From Pseudochryseolinea flava (lineage in GTDB: Bacteria > Bacteroidota > Bacteroidia > Cytophagales > Cyclobacteriaceae), in contig NZ_QMFY01000007.1 of the NCBI RefSeq assembly GCF_003286915.1, positions 124,001 to 188,000 of the forward strand: 64,000 nucleotides of DNA, written 5' to 3'. The stretch's first letter is position 1, and each line of letters starts with the position of its first letter. Shown here piece by piece: positions 28,559 through 37,370 of the stretch. Below the pieces are notes generated by a model. It was given only the letters and a program-made list of their open reading frames with translations. It made no database searches and was not told where the DNA came from. Made by a program: the position numbers and the translations under genes.

Positions 28559-31468
28559 ATGAGTACCTTCTTGATTCGACACACCATAATCACATTTCTT
28601 ATTTCCCTGGCCGTCCACGCTGGTGCGCAAATTCGTTTCGAAGGCATTCCTTACATTACAAACTATACACGCCAAGATTACAACTCATCGCCGTTTAACT
28701 GGGGAATCGTTCAAGACGCGCGCGGCATTATCTACGCAGCGAACAACTACCATCTTATGGAATTTGATGGAAATAATTGGCGTGTTAATCCTTTGCCTAA
28801 CCGTACCGTTGTAAGATCGCTCGCCGTGGACAGCAAAGGTGTTGTATACGTCGGGGGGCAAGCTGATTTCGGGTATCTTAAACCCAATGCAAAAGGGGAG
28901 ATGGTTTTTATCTCGCTCAAGTCAAAAATTCAACCGGAGCATCAAACCTTCGCTGACGTTTGGAAAATTTGTGTTACCGACATCGGCATTGCTTTCTGCA
29001 CTTCTGCCGGCATATACTACTTACAGAATGATACGATTAAATTTTACAAGACTTCTGATAGAGTTGGGTTGGTATCTTTCTTCTATATCAGTCAAAGGCT
29101 ATTTGCATGTTTCGGCGGCGAGGGGATTTTTGAATTAAAAAATCAAGAACTCGTATTCATTCCCAATAGCCAACAAATCGCCGCGCATCTCATCACAGGA
29201 ATGCTCCCGGGCCCAGGAAATACAATTCTTTGTGTAACGCAAGAACATGGCATCTTTAGTTACGATGGCTATAGTCACTTTCAGTTGTGGACGCCACTCT
29301 CTCAAGATTTCTTACGCGGCAATAAAATCTCTTGCGCAGCGGCCATTTCTAAAGGATACGTGTTGGGTTCATCGCACAATGGGCTACTCATTTTAGACAA
29401 AGAAGGCAGGCCGGTGATGCACCTCAACAAAAAGAAAGGATTACAAAATGATGGTATCGAATACATCTATCCCGACAACAATGGCAACTTATGGTTGGCG
29501 CTTCGTGATGGGATTGATTATGTTGAGATCAATTCGCCCTTTACCATATTCAACTCCAAAAGCGGCATCTCCGGATCGGGCTTCACTTCTCTTCTACAAA
29601 ATGACAAACTTTACCTCGGCACGAGTGAGGGCCTCTATGTAAAAACATGGGGTTCCAGAAAAGATCCATTAAGAGAATCACCTTTCCAAATCGTTGAAGG
29701 TTCCCAAGGGCAGACGTATAATTTACAGCACATCCAATCGATGTTACTGCTAACGCACAATCTGGGGCCATTCATTGTCAACAACAACAATGTAAAAAAA
29801 CTCTCCTCACAAACTGGAGCCTGGTTGTTCCTGCCCGTACCGGGGCACCCAACATATTTGTTATGCGGAACCTATACCGGTCTAGATCTGTACAAACTTG
29901 AAAATGGAACGCCGGTATTTCAATGGAAAGTGAAAGGATTTGAGCAATCGGCTCGTGTAATGGAACTTGATGACGAAGGAAATATTTGGATAGCGCATGG
30001 TTACATCGGCCTATATAAAATCAAACTTTCTGAAGATCTGCGAGAAGCGGAGAGCACGGAATTCTACAACTCTAAGAGTGGCTTTCCATCCGATGTTTTT
30101 ATAAATGTTTTTAAAGTAAACAATGAACTTGTTTTTCCGGGAGAACGCGGTGTTTTTAGATATAACAAAGAAAAGAATGTATTCGAGCCGCATGAGCAAT
30201 ACAACAATTTGTTGACAAAAACGAATCACACGCGTAAACTCGTAGAAGATGGCGAAGGGAATATCTGGTTCTCCAGTGCGGACGAGATGGGCGTACTCAA
30301 GAAACGGAATGGCGGTACAAATTACGAAATCACAAAAACGATATTTAACAAACTTCAAAGGCGTTTGGTTGGCGGATTTGAACACATTGCCTCGTACGAT
30401 GATCACAACGTTATCATTGGTACCGACGACGGCTTTGTACACTTTGATCCATCACACAACTTTAACAATGATCACACCTTCTCCACAGTATTGCGAAAAG
30501 TAGAAATAACGGGAGAGCAAGATTCTTTATTATCCGGTGGCAGCTATTCAGCTTTCACGATGATGATAGGACATCAACAACCCGACAGTCTGCACCCTGT
30601 ATTACCCTATGACCTAAACGCCTTACGATTTACGTTTTCCGCTACCTCATACGAAGATGCATCACGCGTTCAGTATCAATTTAAACTTGATGGCTACGAA
30701 ACCAATTGGTCCGCCTGGACGCGATTGACCAGTAAGGAATACACCAACTTAAAAGAGGGCGACTACACGTTCTATGTAAAAAGTAAAGACATTTACAACC
30801 GCGAAGGTTCTATCTCAACATTTAAATTCACCGTGTTGCCTCCTTGGTATCGATCGTATGTCGCTTATGGCCTATATATCTTTTTAATATTACTGCTACT
30901 TTATTTTGTTAGCCGTTTCACAAAAGTGCAACAGCAAAAGACAATGCGTCTAAAAGAAATTCAACATCAAGAAGAGGTATTGAAAGCGGAAAAAGAAATC
31001 ATCAAGCTCAATAACGAAAAACTAGAAAACGAACTTCAACATAAAAATAAAGAGTTAGCATCGTCAGCGATGCACATTGTGCACAACGTTGAGACTATTC
31101 AAAAAATAAAGACAGCGCTACTCGCAGCGATCGAAGCTGTCCAGGATAATGATGCAAAGTCGCACATGCGTAAAGTGCTGCGCTCAATTGCAAATGAAAT
31201 AAGCTTGGAAAACAACTGGGAGCAATTTGAGCTACACTTCAATCAAATTCATCAGAATTTTCTGGTGCGGCTCCGAAAAGAATTTCCGGAGCTCACACAC
31301 AATGACATCAAATTAATTTCCTACCTCAAGCTAAATCTCTCCAGTAAAGAGATTGCGCCATTGCTGAATCTTTCCGTTCGTGGTGTAGAAGCAAGTCGCT
31401 ATAGAATCAGAAAGAAAATGAACCTGAATCCTTCCATCAATTTGACTGAGTTCATCTTGCGTTACTGA
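28559..31468 (+). CDS. Membrane-spanning propeller/Y_Y_Y regulator with LuxR-type HTH
   Basis: A 969-aa one-component regulator that probably senses a ligand in the periplasm and binds DNA in the cytoplasm. Order: signal peptide (1-24), a two-component-regulator-type beta-propeller (~30-680; short repeats such as QDARGIIYAAN and DGEGNIWFSS), a Y_Y_Y domain (~685-765, typical YQFKLDGYETNW), one transmembrane helix (~768-788), a cytoplasmic coiled coil (~795-850) and a LuxR/GerE-like helix-turn-helix (~905-969: LSSKEIAPLLNLSVRGVEASRYRI, read as separate helices). No histidine kinase or receiver is present. Similar proteins control polysaccharide use in Bacteroidota, and its place directly after GH16/GH81 suggests it regulates them. 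It is convergent with the permease gene, 18 bp away. Confidence 0.9.
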   Translation: MSTFLIRHTIITFLISLAVHAGAQIRFEGIPYITNYTRQDYNSSPFNWGIVQDARGIIYAANNYHLMEFDGNNWRVNPLPNRTVVRSLAVDSKGVVYVGGQADFGYLKPNAKGEMVFISLKSKIQPEHQTFADVWKICVTDIGIAFCTSAGIYYLQNDTIKFYKTSDRVGLVSFFYISQRLFACFGGEGIFELKNQELVFIPNSQQIAAHLITGMLPGPGNTILCVTQEHGIFSYDGYSHFQLWTPLSQDFLRGNKISCAAAISKGYVLGSSHNGLLILDKEGRPVMHLNKKKGLQNDGIEYIYPDNNGNLWLALRDGIDYVEINSPFTIFNSKSGISGSGFTSLLQNDKLYLGTSEGLYVKTWGSRKDPLRESPFQIVEGSQGQTYNLQHIQSMLLLTHNLGPFIVNNNNVKKLSSQTGAWLFLPVPGHPTYLLCGTYTGLDLYKLENGTPVFQWKVKGFEQSARVMELDDEGNIWIAHGYIGLYKIKLSEDLREAESTEFYNSKSGFPSDVFINVFKVNNELVFPGERGVFRYNKEKNVFEPHEQYNNLLTKTNHTRKLVEDGEGNIWFSSADEMGVLKKRNGGTNYEITKTIFNKLQRRLVGGFEHIASYDDHNVIIGTDDGFVHFDPSHNFNNDHTFSTVLRKVEITGEQDSLLSGGSYSAFTMMIGHQQPDSLHPVLPYDLNALRFTFSATSYEDASRVQYQFKLDGYETNWSAWTRLTSKEYTNLKEGDYTFYVKSKDIYNREGSISTFKFTVLPPWYRSYVAYGLYIFLILLLLYFVSRFTKVQQQKTMRLKEIQHQEEVLKAEKEIIKLNNEKLENELQHKNKELASSAMHIVHNVETIQKIKTALLAAIEAVQDNDAKSHMRKVLRSIANEISLENNWEQFELHFNQIHQNFLVRLRKEFPELTHNDIKLISYLKLNLSSKEIAPLLNLSVRGVEASRYRIRKKMNLNPSINLTEFILRY

Positions 31469-31486
31469 TTGTCACACCCGGGATTC

Positions 31487-34114
31487 CTACTCATACCGCA
31501 AGGTGTCCACCGGTTTACTCCGTGCAGCGCGAATTGTTTGCGATAGCACTGTAACCCCACCGAGCACGACCATCACGATTAAACTTATAACAATCTCGAC
31601 AATACCGACACGAATTGGATAGGCCGTTTGCAACCCAAGTAACACCTTATCGAATATAAGGTACGTAATGGGTATGGCTATTATCGATGCTACTAACATT
31701 AATTTCATAAAACCTTTCGATAAAAGGTATAATACTTCGCCATCGGTAGCACCCATTACTTTGCGCACGCCGACTTCTTTCGTGCGCGTCTCAACAGTAT
31801 ACACGACCATTCCAAGGAGTCCGAGACAAGAAATGGAGATTGCCAACAGGCCTAAGAACCCGCATATTTTGATCATGGAGAAATAGAAACTGTATGCATC
31901 CGCAAGTTCATCATCGAAGAAACGCGCCATAAATTTTTCCTCTGTCTTGAACGTATTCCAAATCGCCTGCATTTCATCGAACGACGCGGTAATATCAGTG
32001 CTACTAACTTTCAGATTCGCGTACTGAAAAAGAGTAGGATCATACTGAAAATAGAAACTACCTATCGATTCTCGCAGACTAGCGTAATGGAAATTCTTCA
32101 AGACACCGATGATTTTCTTCTCCTTACCGTCAACACCTGTAAAAGTCACTCCAGGCGCCGCAGACGGGTCTGCGATACGAAATGTTTTCAAAAATTCTTC
32201 ATTCACGATAACATTTTGTTCTTGGACAGATTCAGCATCTGCAAAAGTTTTCCCCGCCAAGAGTGATAGTTCCATGTTCTGAATAAAATACTGATCCACC
32301 GACATAGAAGAAACTTCAACGGAGTCGGATGCATCTCTGCGCACCCATTCATTCGCAGTTGCAGCCGTTCCCAAAATCCCCGATGACATTGACACGGACT
32401 CGATCGATGATAATCGGGAAAATTCATTCTTGAATATCTGAGGGTCAACATCTTTAAGTTCAACATCGATAATATTCGATTGGTTGAATCCAAAATTATG
32501 ATTTAGCGAAGCGCGATATTGATTCAAAACAATTACAACGGACATAATAAAACCGAGAGAAATGGCGAACTGGGAAACAATCAGAATTTTCCGCAGCCGC
32601 GTACCAGAGAGCGCTTTAAAAGGTAAGTTGCTCTTGAAAGCATTGACTGGATTTATCTTCGAAAAATAAACTGCTGGCACAATTCCAGCCGCAAATCCGA
32701 CTACAATGGCAAACACAACAAAGCATAGTCCAGTGATGAAATCGGGTTCAAGGCTAATACCATCGGCGTTGGCAAGCATGGAAATGAATTCACCTTTGAT
32801 CAACACAAAAATTAAAAACGCACCACCTAACGACAACAGACTTACGACCACCGTTTCTACAATAAACTGCATAAAAATCTGACCTCGCATTCCCCCGACG
32901 ACTTTTCGAAGCCCGATTTCCTTTGAACGTTTCAACGCGCGAGACATCGAAATGCTAGCGTAGTTAAAGCATGCTGGCAAAAGAATCATTAATGTTAAGA
33001 TCCCAAATATTGCAAATGACGAATAATCCCACTCCGGTCCAATGCTATTTACCAGATCATTGCCAGGTACAATGTTATGGAGTGCTTGCACTTGAAACGA
33101 GGCCGTAAAAGTTTTGCGATCTTTATAATGTTTGTTTGCCAACGACGATAGATATCCGTTGATATTTTCCAAGCGTGTTTCATCTTCGCATATAAAGTAA
33201 TTGTAGTTGTTTCTAAACTCTTTCCAAATCTCCGAAGGCGGATGAACACGCTGATATGCAAGCAACGACTCATAAGGCGCTACCATTTCAAAATACAGAT
33301 GGGAATTCTTCGGATGATCCTTCAGAATAGCGGTCACTTCAAATTGCCCGAACTCGCCTATAGTTATACTTTCGCCAATGGGATCTTTATCGCCAAACAT
33401 TTTTATCGCCGCCGACTCCGTCAGTATAACGCTGTTCATTTCCGACAAGCAACTCTGCGCATTACCCTTTAACAATGGAAAAGTAAACACTTGGAGAAAG
33501 GAGGGATCTGCAAAGTATCCTGATAGGGGAATTGTCTTATTGTCAACAGTGGCATCTCCAGCAAATGTTTTATTAATTCTGACCACTTCACCAATACCGG
33601 CCAGATCATGCTTCAGCAGATCTCCGATAGGCGCCGGAGAGGATGCATGTTCCAAATTACGCTGCGAATCATCAGTGCTCGAAATTACACGATAGATACT
33701 GCCGCCATTTTTGTGAAAATTATCGTAGCGGAATATATAAGAAAGCATGGCCACCAACAGTAGGCAGATTGACATTCCAATGGACAGTCCGAGTACGTTG
33801 ATGCTCGTGAAAAATTTTTGTTTGGAAAGGGTACGCACCGCGATTTTGAAGTAGTTCTGAAGCATAGCCATAGAGTTGTTTTGTGAATAAGGATGGTAGG
33901 CAGCGTTTGACTTCCTTTTTTTAACGCTATAAGAAAGCATAAGCGATACGGCATCACGGCAGTAATGCCATTTCGCACGTGCCAAGCTCATGCGTTTTAA
34001 ATTATCGTAAAAGATTTCATCAAGATCACCATGAAGGTCTTCGATCATCGCGCGTTCACAATACCAGAGAAAGACCTTCTCAACCAGGGGCGGTGGGTGC
34101 GAGGCTGATTTCAT
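31487..34114 (-). CDS. FtsX/MacB-like ABC transporter permease with N-terminal prefix domain
   Basis: An 875-aa membrane protein. Residues ~1-90 form the cytoplasmic 'permease prefix' segment typical of PadR-linked Bacteroidota permeases. A first TM (~104-126), a periplasmic MacB_PCD domain (~140-340), an FtsX-like TM bundle (~370-490), a further TM (~512-532), a second periplasmic domain (~540-720) and a C-terminal FtsX bundle (~750-870; TRTKEVGVRKVMGA) follow. No ATPase gene accompanies it, so its energising partner is elsewhere or it works without one. The start overlaps the stop of the upstream padR gene by 4 bp (ATGA), implying one operon and translational coupling. The substrate is unknown; peptides, lipids or drugs are typical for the wider family. 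Confidence 0.92.
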   Translation of the reverse strand: MKSASHPPPLVEKVFLWYCERAMIEDLHGDLDEIFYDNLKRMSLARAKWHYCRDAVSLMLSYSVKKRKSNAAYHPYSQNNSMAMLQNYFKIAVRTLSKQKFFTSINVLGLSIGMSICLLLVAMLSYIFRYDNFHKNGGSIYRVISSTDDSQRNLEHASSPAPIGDLLKHDLAGIGEVVRINKTFAGDATVDNKTIPLSGYFADPSFLQVFTFPLLKGNAQSCLSEMNSVILTESAAIKMFGDKDPIGESITIGEFGQFEVTAILKDHPKNSHLYFEMVAPYESLLAYQRVHPPSEIWKEFRNNYNYFICEDETRLENINGYLSSLANKHYKDRKTFTASFQVQALHNIVPGNDLVNSIGPEWDYSSFAIFGILTLMILLPACFNYASISMSRALKRSKEIGLRKVVGGMRGQIFMQFIVETVVVSLLSLGGAFLIFVLIKGEFISMLANADGISLEPDFITGLCFVVFAIVVGFAAGIVPAVYFSKINPVNAFKSNLPFKALSGTRLRKILIVSQFAISLGFIMSVVIVLNQYRASLNHNFGFNQSNIIDVELKDVDPQIFKNEFSRLSSIESVSMSSGILGTAATANEWVRRDASDSVEVSSMSVDQYFIQNMELSLLAGKTFADAESVQEQNVIVNEEFLKTFRIADPSAAPGVTFTGVDGKEKKIIGVLKNFHYASLRESIGSFYFQYDPTLFQYANLKVSSTDITASFDEMQAIWNTFKTEEKFMARFFDDELADAYSFYFSMIKICGFLGLLAISISCLGLLGMVVYTVETRTKEVGVRKVMGATDGEVLYLLSKGFMKLMLVASIIAIPITYLIFDKVLLGLQTAYPIRVGIVEIVISLIVMVVLGGVTVLSQTIRAARSKPVDTLRYE

Positions 34115-34440
34115 TTCGCGAGATCGAGGTTAGCCTTCGATATATTCCATAGTTCGTCCCGAAGTGTTTTTACTTCGTGCAGCGCTACTTTGCCGTCGTG
34201 CGTTACCTCAAAAAAACGCTTCCTCCGTCCGCCGCGTTCTTGTGTAGGATCGCCCAACCACGATTTCAGATAGCCCTTTTCCTCTAACCTTGAAATCGTG
34301 GAATGGAGTGCGCCGATACTAATACTCCGGTCGGCCCGTTGTTCGATGTCTCCCTTGATGGAAACACCATAGGCGTCTTCACCAAGACTGGCCACCGTAA
34401 GTAAAACGAGTTCTTCAAATTCTCCGAGGTATCCTTTCAT
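34111..34440 (-). CDS. PadR-family transcriptional regulator
   Basis: A 109-aa winged-helix repressor of the PadR type, usual length for the short subfamily. The HTH covers ~10-75 (LVLLTVASLGEDAYGVSI, then SISIGALHSTISRLEEKG) and the basic wing holds the GGRRKRFFEVTHDGK segment. It forms an operon with the FtsX-like permease (ATGA overlap) and probably represses it. Two perfect palindromes of TTTAA-type half sites lie just upstream of its start and are candidate autoregulatory operators. Confidence 0.95.
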   Translation of the reverse strand: MKGYLGEFEELVLLTVASLGEDAYGVSIKGDIEQRADRSISIGALHSTISRLEEKGYLKSWLGDPTQERGGRRKRFFEVTHDGKVALHEVKTLRDELWNISKANLDLAK

Positions 34441-34450
34441 CCGGTGTATG

Positions 34451-34469
34451 AGTTTAAGTTCATTAAACT
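34451..34469. promoter_or_regulatory. Palindrome, candidate PadR operator 1
   Basis: A perfect inverted repeat with 7-bp arms, AGTTTAA (34451-34457) and TTAAACT (34463-34469), around a GTTCA spacer. It ends 11 bp from the padR start codon, so a repressor bound here would block initiation. That PadR itself binds is inference. Confidence 0.55.
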
Positions 34470-34507
34470 ACAAATGAAGACAATATGTTTCTACTTTTAA
34501 GAACTAA

Positions 34508-34523
34508 TTTAAGAAAACTTAAA
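34508..34523. promoter_or_regulatory. Palindrome, candidate PadR operator 2
   Basis: A perfect inverted repeat TTTAAG (34508-34513) AAAA CTTAAA (34518-34523), with another TTTTAAG half site at 34495-34501. The half sites resemble those of the palindrome at 34451-34469, suggesting one regulator binds both. Confidence 0.5.
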
Positions 34524-34706
34524 CGATATTTGCTCCGTATAACTATAAAGAGTTCAAAATCAATGTAATCGACTTAATATTGAAATGATCGATAAAGCTA
34601 CTGGAGCGAGACTCGTGAAATGGTAACGAGTCGGAGAGGCGTCAAAAAATACGTCAAATTTGCGTTTGTGGCGACATTTTCTGATGAAAACCAATTTTAA
34701 AATCCC

Positions 34707-34714
34707 TATCTTTG
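34707..34714 (+). promoter_or_regulatory. -7 box of the rpoD promoter
   Basis: TATCTTTG is an exact match to the Bacteroidota -7 consensus TAnnTTTG. A T-rich stretch (TTTTC, 34677-34681) lies at a suitable distance for a weak -33 element. Transcription from here would give a leader of about 140 nt before rpoD. Confidence 0.6.
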
Positions 34715-34864
34715 AAAAATTTTACGATCATAGAAGTCCTGAGAAACATTATTTCCTCTCTTGATGTTAGTTATCCGGTCAACGCCGGTAAGGACAATCA
34801 TCCTATTATTTTCGTATTTTCATTACCGGTTAAACTCAAACAAGTTTAAAAGCTTTTTATACGC

Positions 34865-35728
34865 ATGAGACAGTTAAAGATCAGTAAGCAAATCACCAAC
34901 CGCGAGAGCCAGTCACTCGACAAGTATTTACAAGAGATTGGTAAGGTGGATTTGATCACTTCCGATATGGAAGTTGAATTGGCGAAGAGAATTAGAGAGG
35001 GTGATCAGTTGGCGCTAGAGAAACTTACGAAGGCTAACTTGCGATTTGTGGTGTCTGTTGCAAAGCAGTACCAGAACAATGGCTTGACACTTGGTGATCT
35101 TATCAACGAAGGAAATCTTGGTTTGATTAAGGCGGCACAACGTTTCGATGAGACCCGCGGATTTAAATTCATCTCGTACGCCGTATGGTGGATTCGTCAG
35201 TCGATCATGCAAGCGCTTGCTGAACAGTCACGTATCGTCCGCCTTCCTTTGAACAGGGTAGGTTCTCTCAATAAAATTTCTAAGACTTTTTCTGACCTCG
35301 AGCAAAAGTTTCAACGCGAACCTTCGCAAGAAGAACTTGCAGAAGTACTTGAGATTTCTGCTGAAGAAGTTGCAGACACAATGAAAATTTCGGGCCGCCA
35401 TGTATCGATGGATGCACCGTTTGCGAACGGAGAGGAGAACAACCTTTTGGACGTACTTTCTGACGAAAGCGAAGAAACACCTGATTCAGGGTTGATTATG
35501 GATTCACTTCGTCGCGAGGTCCAGCGCGCGCTTGCTACACTCACGCAACGTGAAGCTGACGTTATCGCTTTGTACTTCGGCTTGAACGGTGAGCAGGCAA
35601 TGACGCTAGAAGAGATCGGTGAAAAATTCCGTCTCACGCGTGAACGTGTACGCCAGATCAAAGAGAAAGCAACCCGCAGATTGCGTCATAGCTCAAGAAG
35701 CAAAACATTGAAGTCTTTCCTCGGATAA
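34865..35728 (+). CDS. rpoD: Primary RNA polymerase sigma factor RpoD/SigA
   Basis: A 287-aa group-1 type sigma-70 factor of the short Bacteroidota form, lacking the long region 1.1 of E. coli. Region 1.2 ([15 protein letters not shown]), regions 2.1-2.4 ([26 protein letters not shown]), region 3 ([12 protein letters not shown]) and region 4 with the -35-binding HTH ([19 protein letters not shown]) are all visible and intact. It directs transcription of housekeeping genes from TAnnTTTG-type promoters. A -7 box lies upstream and a strong hairpin terminator directly downstream. Confidence 0.97.
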   Translation: MRQLKISKQITNRESQSLDKYLQEIGKVDLITSDMEVELAKRIREGDQLALEKLTKANLRFVVSVAKQYQNNGLTLGDLINEGNLGLIKAAQRFDETRGFKFISYAVWWIRQSIMQALAEQSRIVRLPLNRVGSLNKISKTFSDLEQKFQREPSQEELAEVLEISAEEVADTMKISGRHVSMDAPFANGEENNLLDVLSDESEETPDSGLIMDSLRREVQRALATLTQREADVIALYFGLNGEQAMTLEEIGEKFRLTRERVRQIKEKATRRLRHSSRSKTLKSFLG

Positions 35729-35743
35729 TAACTTCATTCAAAT

Positions 35744-35779
35744 AAAAAAAAACGGCGCTCTCGGGTGCCGTTTTTTTTT
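35744..35779. terminator. Bidirectional-looking intrinsic terminator after rpoD
   Basis: A 15-bp stem made of nine A-T pairs and CGGCGC/GTGCCG (35744-35758 with 35765-35779, one G-U pair) has a TCTCGG loop. The A run on the left arm and T run on the right arm make it a good rho-independent terminator for rpoD. Confidence 0.93.
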
Positions 35780-35863
35780 GTTTTACAGAATCGAATCATA
35801 CGCTCACGCACGCTAAACTTCGTAGCTAGAAAAAAAATACTATCTTCATTGGATCAACACGTT

Positions 35864-36958
35864 ATGTCAGATCCAAAAAACACTATTCTCGTCTATGGTT
35901 CTTATGGCTACACGGGGAGACTCATTGTAAAACAGTGTCGTCAAAAAGATCTTCAAGTTATTCTCGCGGGCAGAAATAGAGAAGCATTGGCCCAACAAAG
36001 CGCCGATACCGGATTTCCCTTCGAGGCCGTTGAGATCGACAACAAACAAGCGCTTGAGCAATTACTTCAGAAGGTGAGTGTCGTCATTCACTGTGGTGGC
36101 CCATTTCAATTCACAGCGTCGAAGATGGTTCATGCATGTCTTCGTACGGGAACTCATTACACCGACATTACAGGCGAATACCAAGTCTTCGAAGAACTAC
36201 AGCGATATGATGACGATGCACGTCGTTCGATTCTAACAATTTTACCCGGTGTCGGCTTCGATGTTGTTCCTTCCGACTGTCTTGCGCTGCATTTAAAGAA
36301 GCGACTTCCAGATGCGACTCATCTTCAACTCGCCTTTCTAAATTCTGCTGGTGGTGGTCTATCGCGGGGGACAAACAAAACCATGATCGAAGGTCTTGGA
36401 AGAGGTAGTGTGATTCGAACCGGCGGAATTCTCACAACGGTCCCGCTAGGCGCCAAGACAATGCATATTGACTTTGGCAGGATATCGTCGCATGCATTAA
36501 ATATCCCTTGGGGCGACATTGCAACTGCATGGTGTAGCACAAAAATCCCCAACATCGAAGTCTACATCGGTGCGAAACGTTCGTTGATTAGAAATGCTAA
36601 GCTGAGCAAATATTTTAATTGGATACTGCGGCATCGAAGCGTTAAGAACTATTTACTTAAAAAGCTCGATCAGAAGCCTGATGGCCCAACGGAAGAGAGA
36701 CGTTTAAAAGGGACAGCGCTCTTGTGGGGAAAAGCCTGGAATAACAACGGTCAAAGTGTGATTACACGCATTGAAGTTCCGAATGGTTATACCCTCACAG
36801 CAATCACAAGTGTGCTGATCGCGGAGAAAATTCTCGCCGGAAATTTTAAGCCAGGATTTCAAACGCCCGCAACTGCCTACGGAGCAGATCTAATCCTCGA
36901 AGTAGAGGGGTGCGTTTGGCGTGACGAGGCCACGTTAGCAAAAGTAAAAAGCTACTAG
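35864..36958 (+). CDS. Saccharopine dehydrogenase-like NAD(P)-binding protein (trans-acting enoyl reductase-like)
   Basis: A 364-aa putative oxidoreductase. The frame opens at 35765 inside the rpoD terminator; the ATG at 35864 is preferred because the Rossmann fold starts right after it (NTILVYGSYGYTGRL, then VILAGRN). This GxxGxTG motif and the later CGGPFQFTASKMV, ITGEYQVFE and LPGVGFDVVPSD segments match the saccharopine dehydrogenase NADP-binding family, including mycobacterial trans-acting enoyl reductase homologues. Its actual substrate is unknown. A Tat-signal protein gene follows 23 bp later, so the two may be co-transcribed. Confidence 0.88.
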   Translation: MSDPKNTILVYGSYGYTGRLIVKQCRQKDLQVILAGRNREALAQQSADTGFPFEAVEIDNKQALEQLLQKVSVVIHCGGPFQFTASKMVHACLRTGTHYTDITGEYQVFEELQRYDDDARRSILTILPGVGFDVVPSDCLALHLKKRLPDATHLQLAFLNSAGGGLSRGTNKTMIEGLGRGSVIRTGGILTTVPLGAKTMHIDFGRISSHALNIPWGDIATAWCSTKIPNIEVYIGAKRSLIRNAKLSKYFNWILRHRSVKNYLLKKLDQKPDGPTEERRLKGTALLWGKAWNNNGQSVITRIEVPNGYTLTAITSVLIAEKILAGNFKPGFQTPATAYGADLILEVEGCVWRDEATLAKVKSY

Positions 36959-36981
36959 TATTCAAGGATAAATCAGGAAAT

Positions 36982-37365
36982 ATGCGTCGTCGCGAGTTCA
37001 TACGATCATCAATTCTTACCACGCTTGCGCTTAGTTTCAACGGATGCAGCCAAAGGCCAAAGGGCCCCAACGCATTCTATTTTCCTGTCGTCATGAGTTC
37101 TTGCGCCGATGAAGATAGTTTAATGAATATTGGTAAGGCTTATCGCGCACAGTACAACAATGAGCAGTCGGAAGAGAGTCTCATCGATGCATTGACGCAG
37201 AACAACATGCATTTACTGCACGAAAGTGATGGTACAAAGATTACCCACTATCTTGAACAACGAATTCAAAATGATTTTGAAAAGAATGAGATCGTTATTG
37301 TTGATGGCTGGATTTTATCACGCACAGAAGCCAGACAGTGTGCATTATTTTCGATCATATCTTGA
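36982..37365 (+). CDS. Tat-exported small subunit paired with GMC oxidoreductase (gluconate 2-dehydrogenase subunit 3-like)
   Basis: A 127-aa protein with a twin-arginine signal at the N-terminus (RRREFIRSS) followed by a hydrophobic stretch and Cys. The C-terminal segment VDGWILSRTEARQCAL is typical of the small proteins encoded before FAD-dependent GMC oxidoreductases in Bacteroidota, related to gluconate 2-dehydrogenase subunit 3. It probably escorts the GMC subunit across the membrane by the Tat pathway, because the GMC protein has no signal of its own. The stop is 5 bp before the GMC start. No cytochrome c subunit gene is present here. Confidence 0.75.
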   Translation: MRRREFIRSSILTTLALSFNGCSQRPKGPNAFYFPVVMSSCADEDSLMNIGKAYRAQYNNEQSEESLIDALTQNNMHLLHESDGTKITHYLEQRIQNDFEKNEIVIVDGWILSRTEARQCALFSIIS

Positions 37366-37370
37366 CGACC

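Larger units (their letters stand above)
34441..34864. other. Divergent intergenic region between padR and rpoD
   Basis: This 424-bp region holds regulatory DNA for both directions: two palindromes near padR, a stem-loop at 34610-34632 (GACTCGT / ACGAGTC, 9-nt loop, no T run), a -7 box for rpoD at 34707-34714 and a CCGG-containing inverted repeat in the rpoD leader near 34768-34792. No small gene was found. Confidence 0.55.

Noticed and set aside
35765-35863. Upstream start of the saccharopine-dehydrogenase-like gene
   Set aside because: It lies inside the rpoD terminator hairpin and adds residues before the Rossmann fold that the family lacks.
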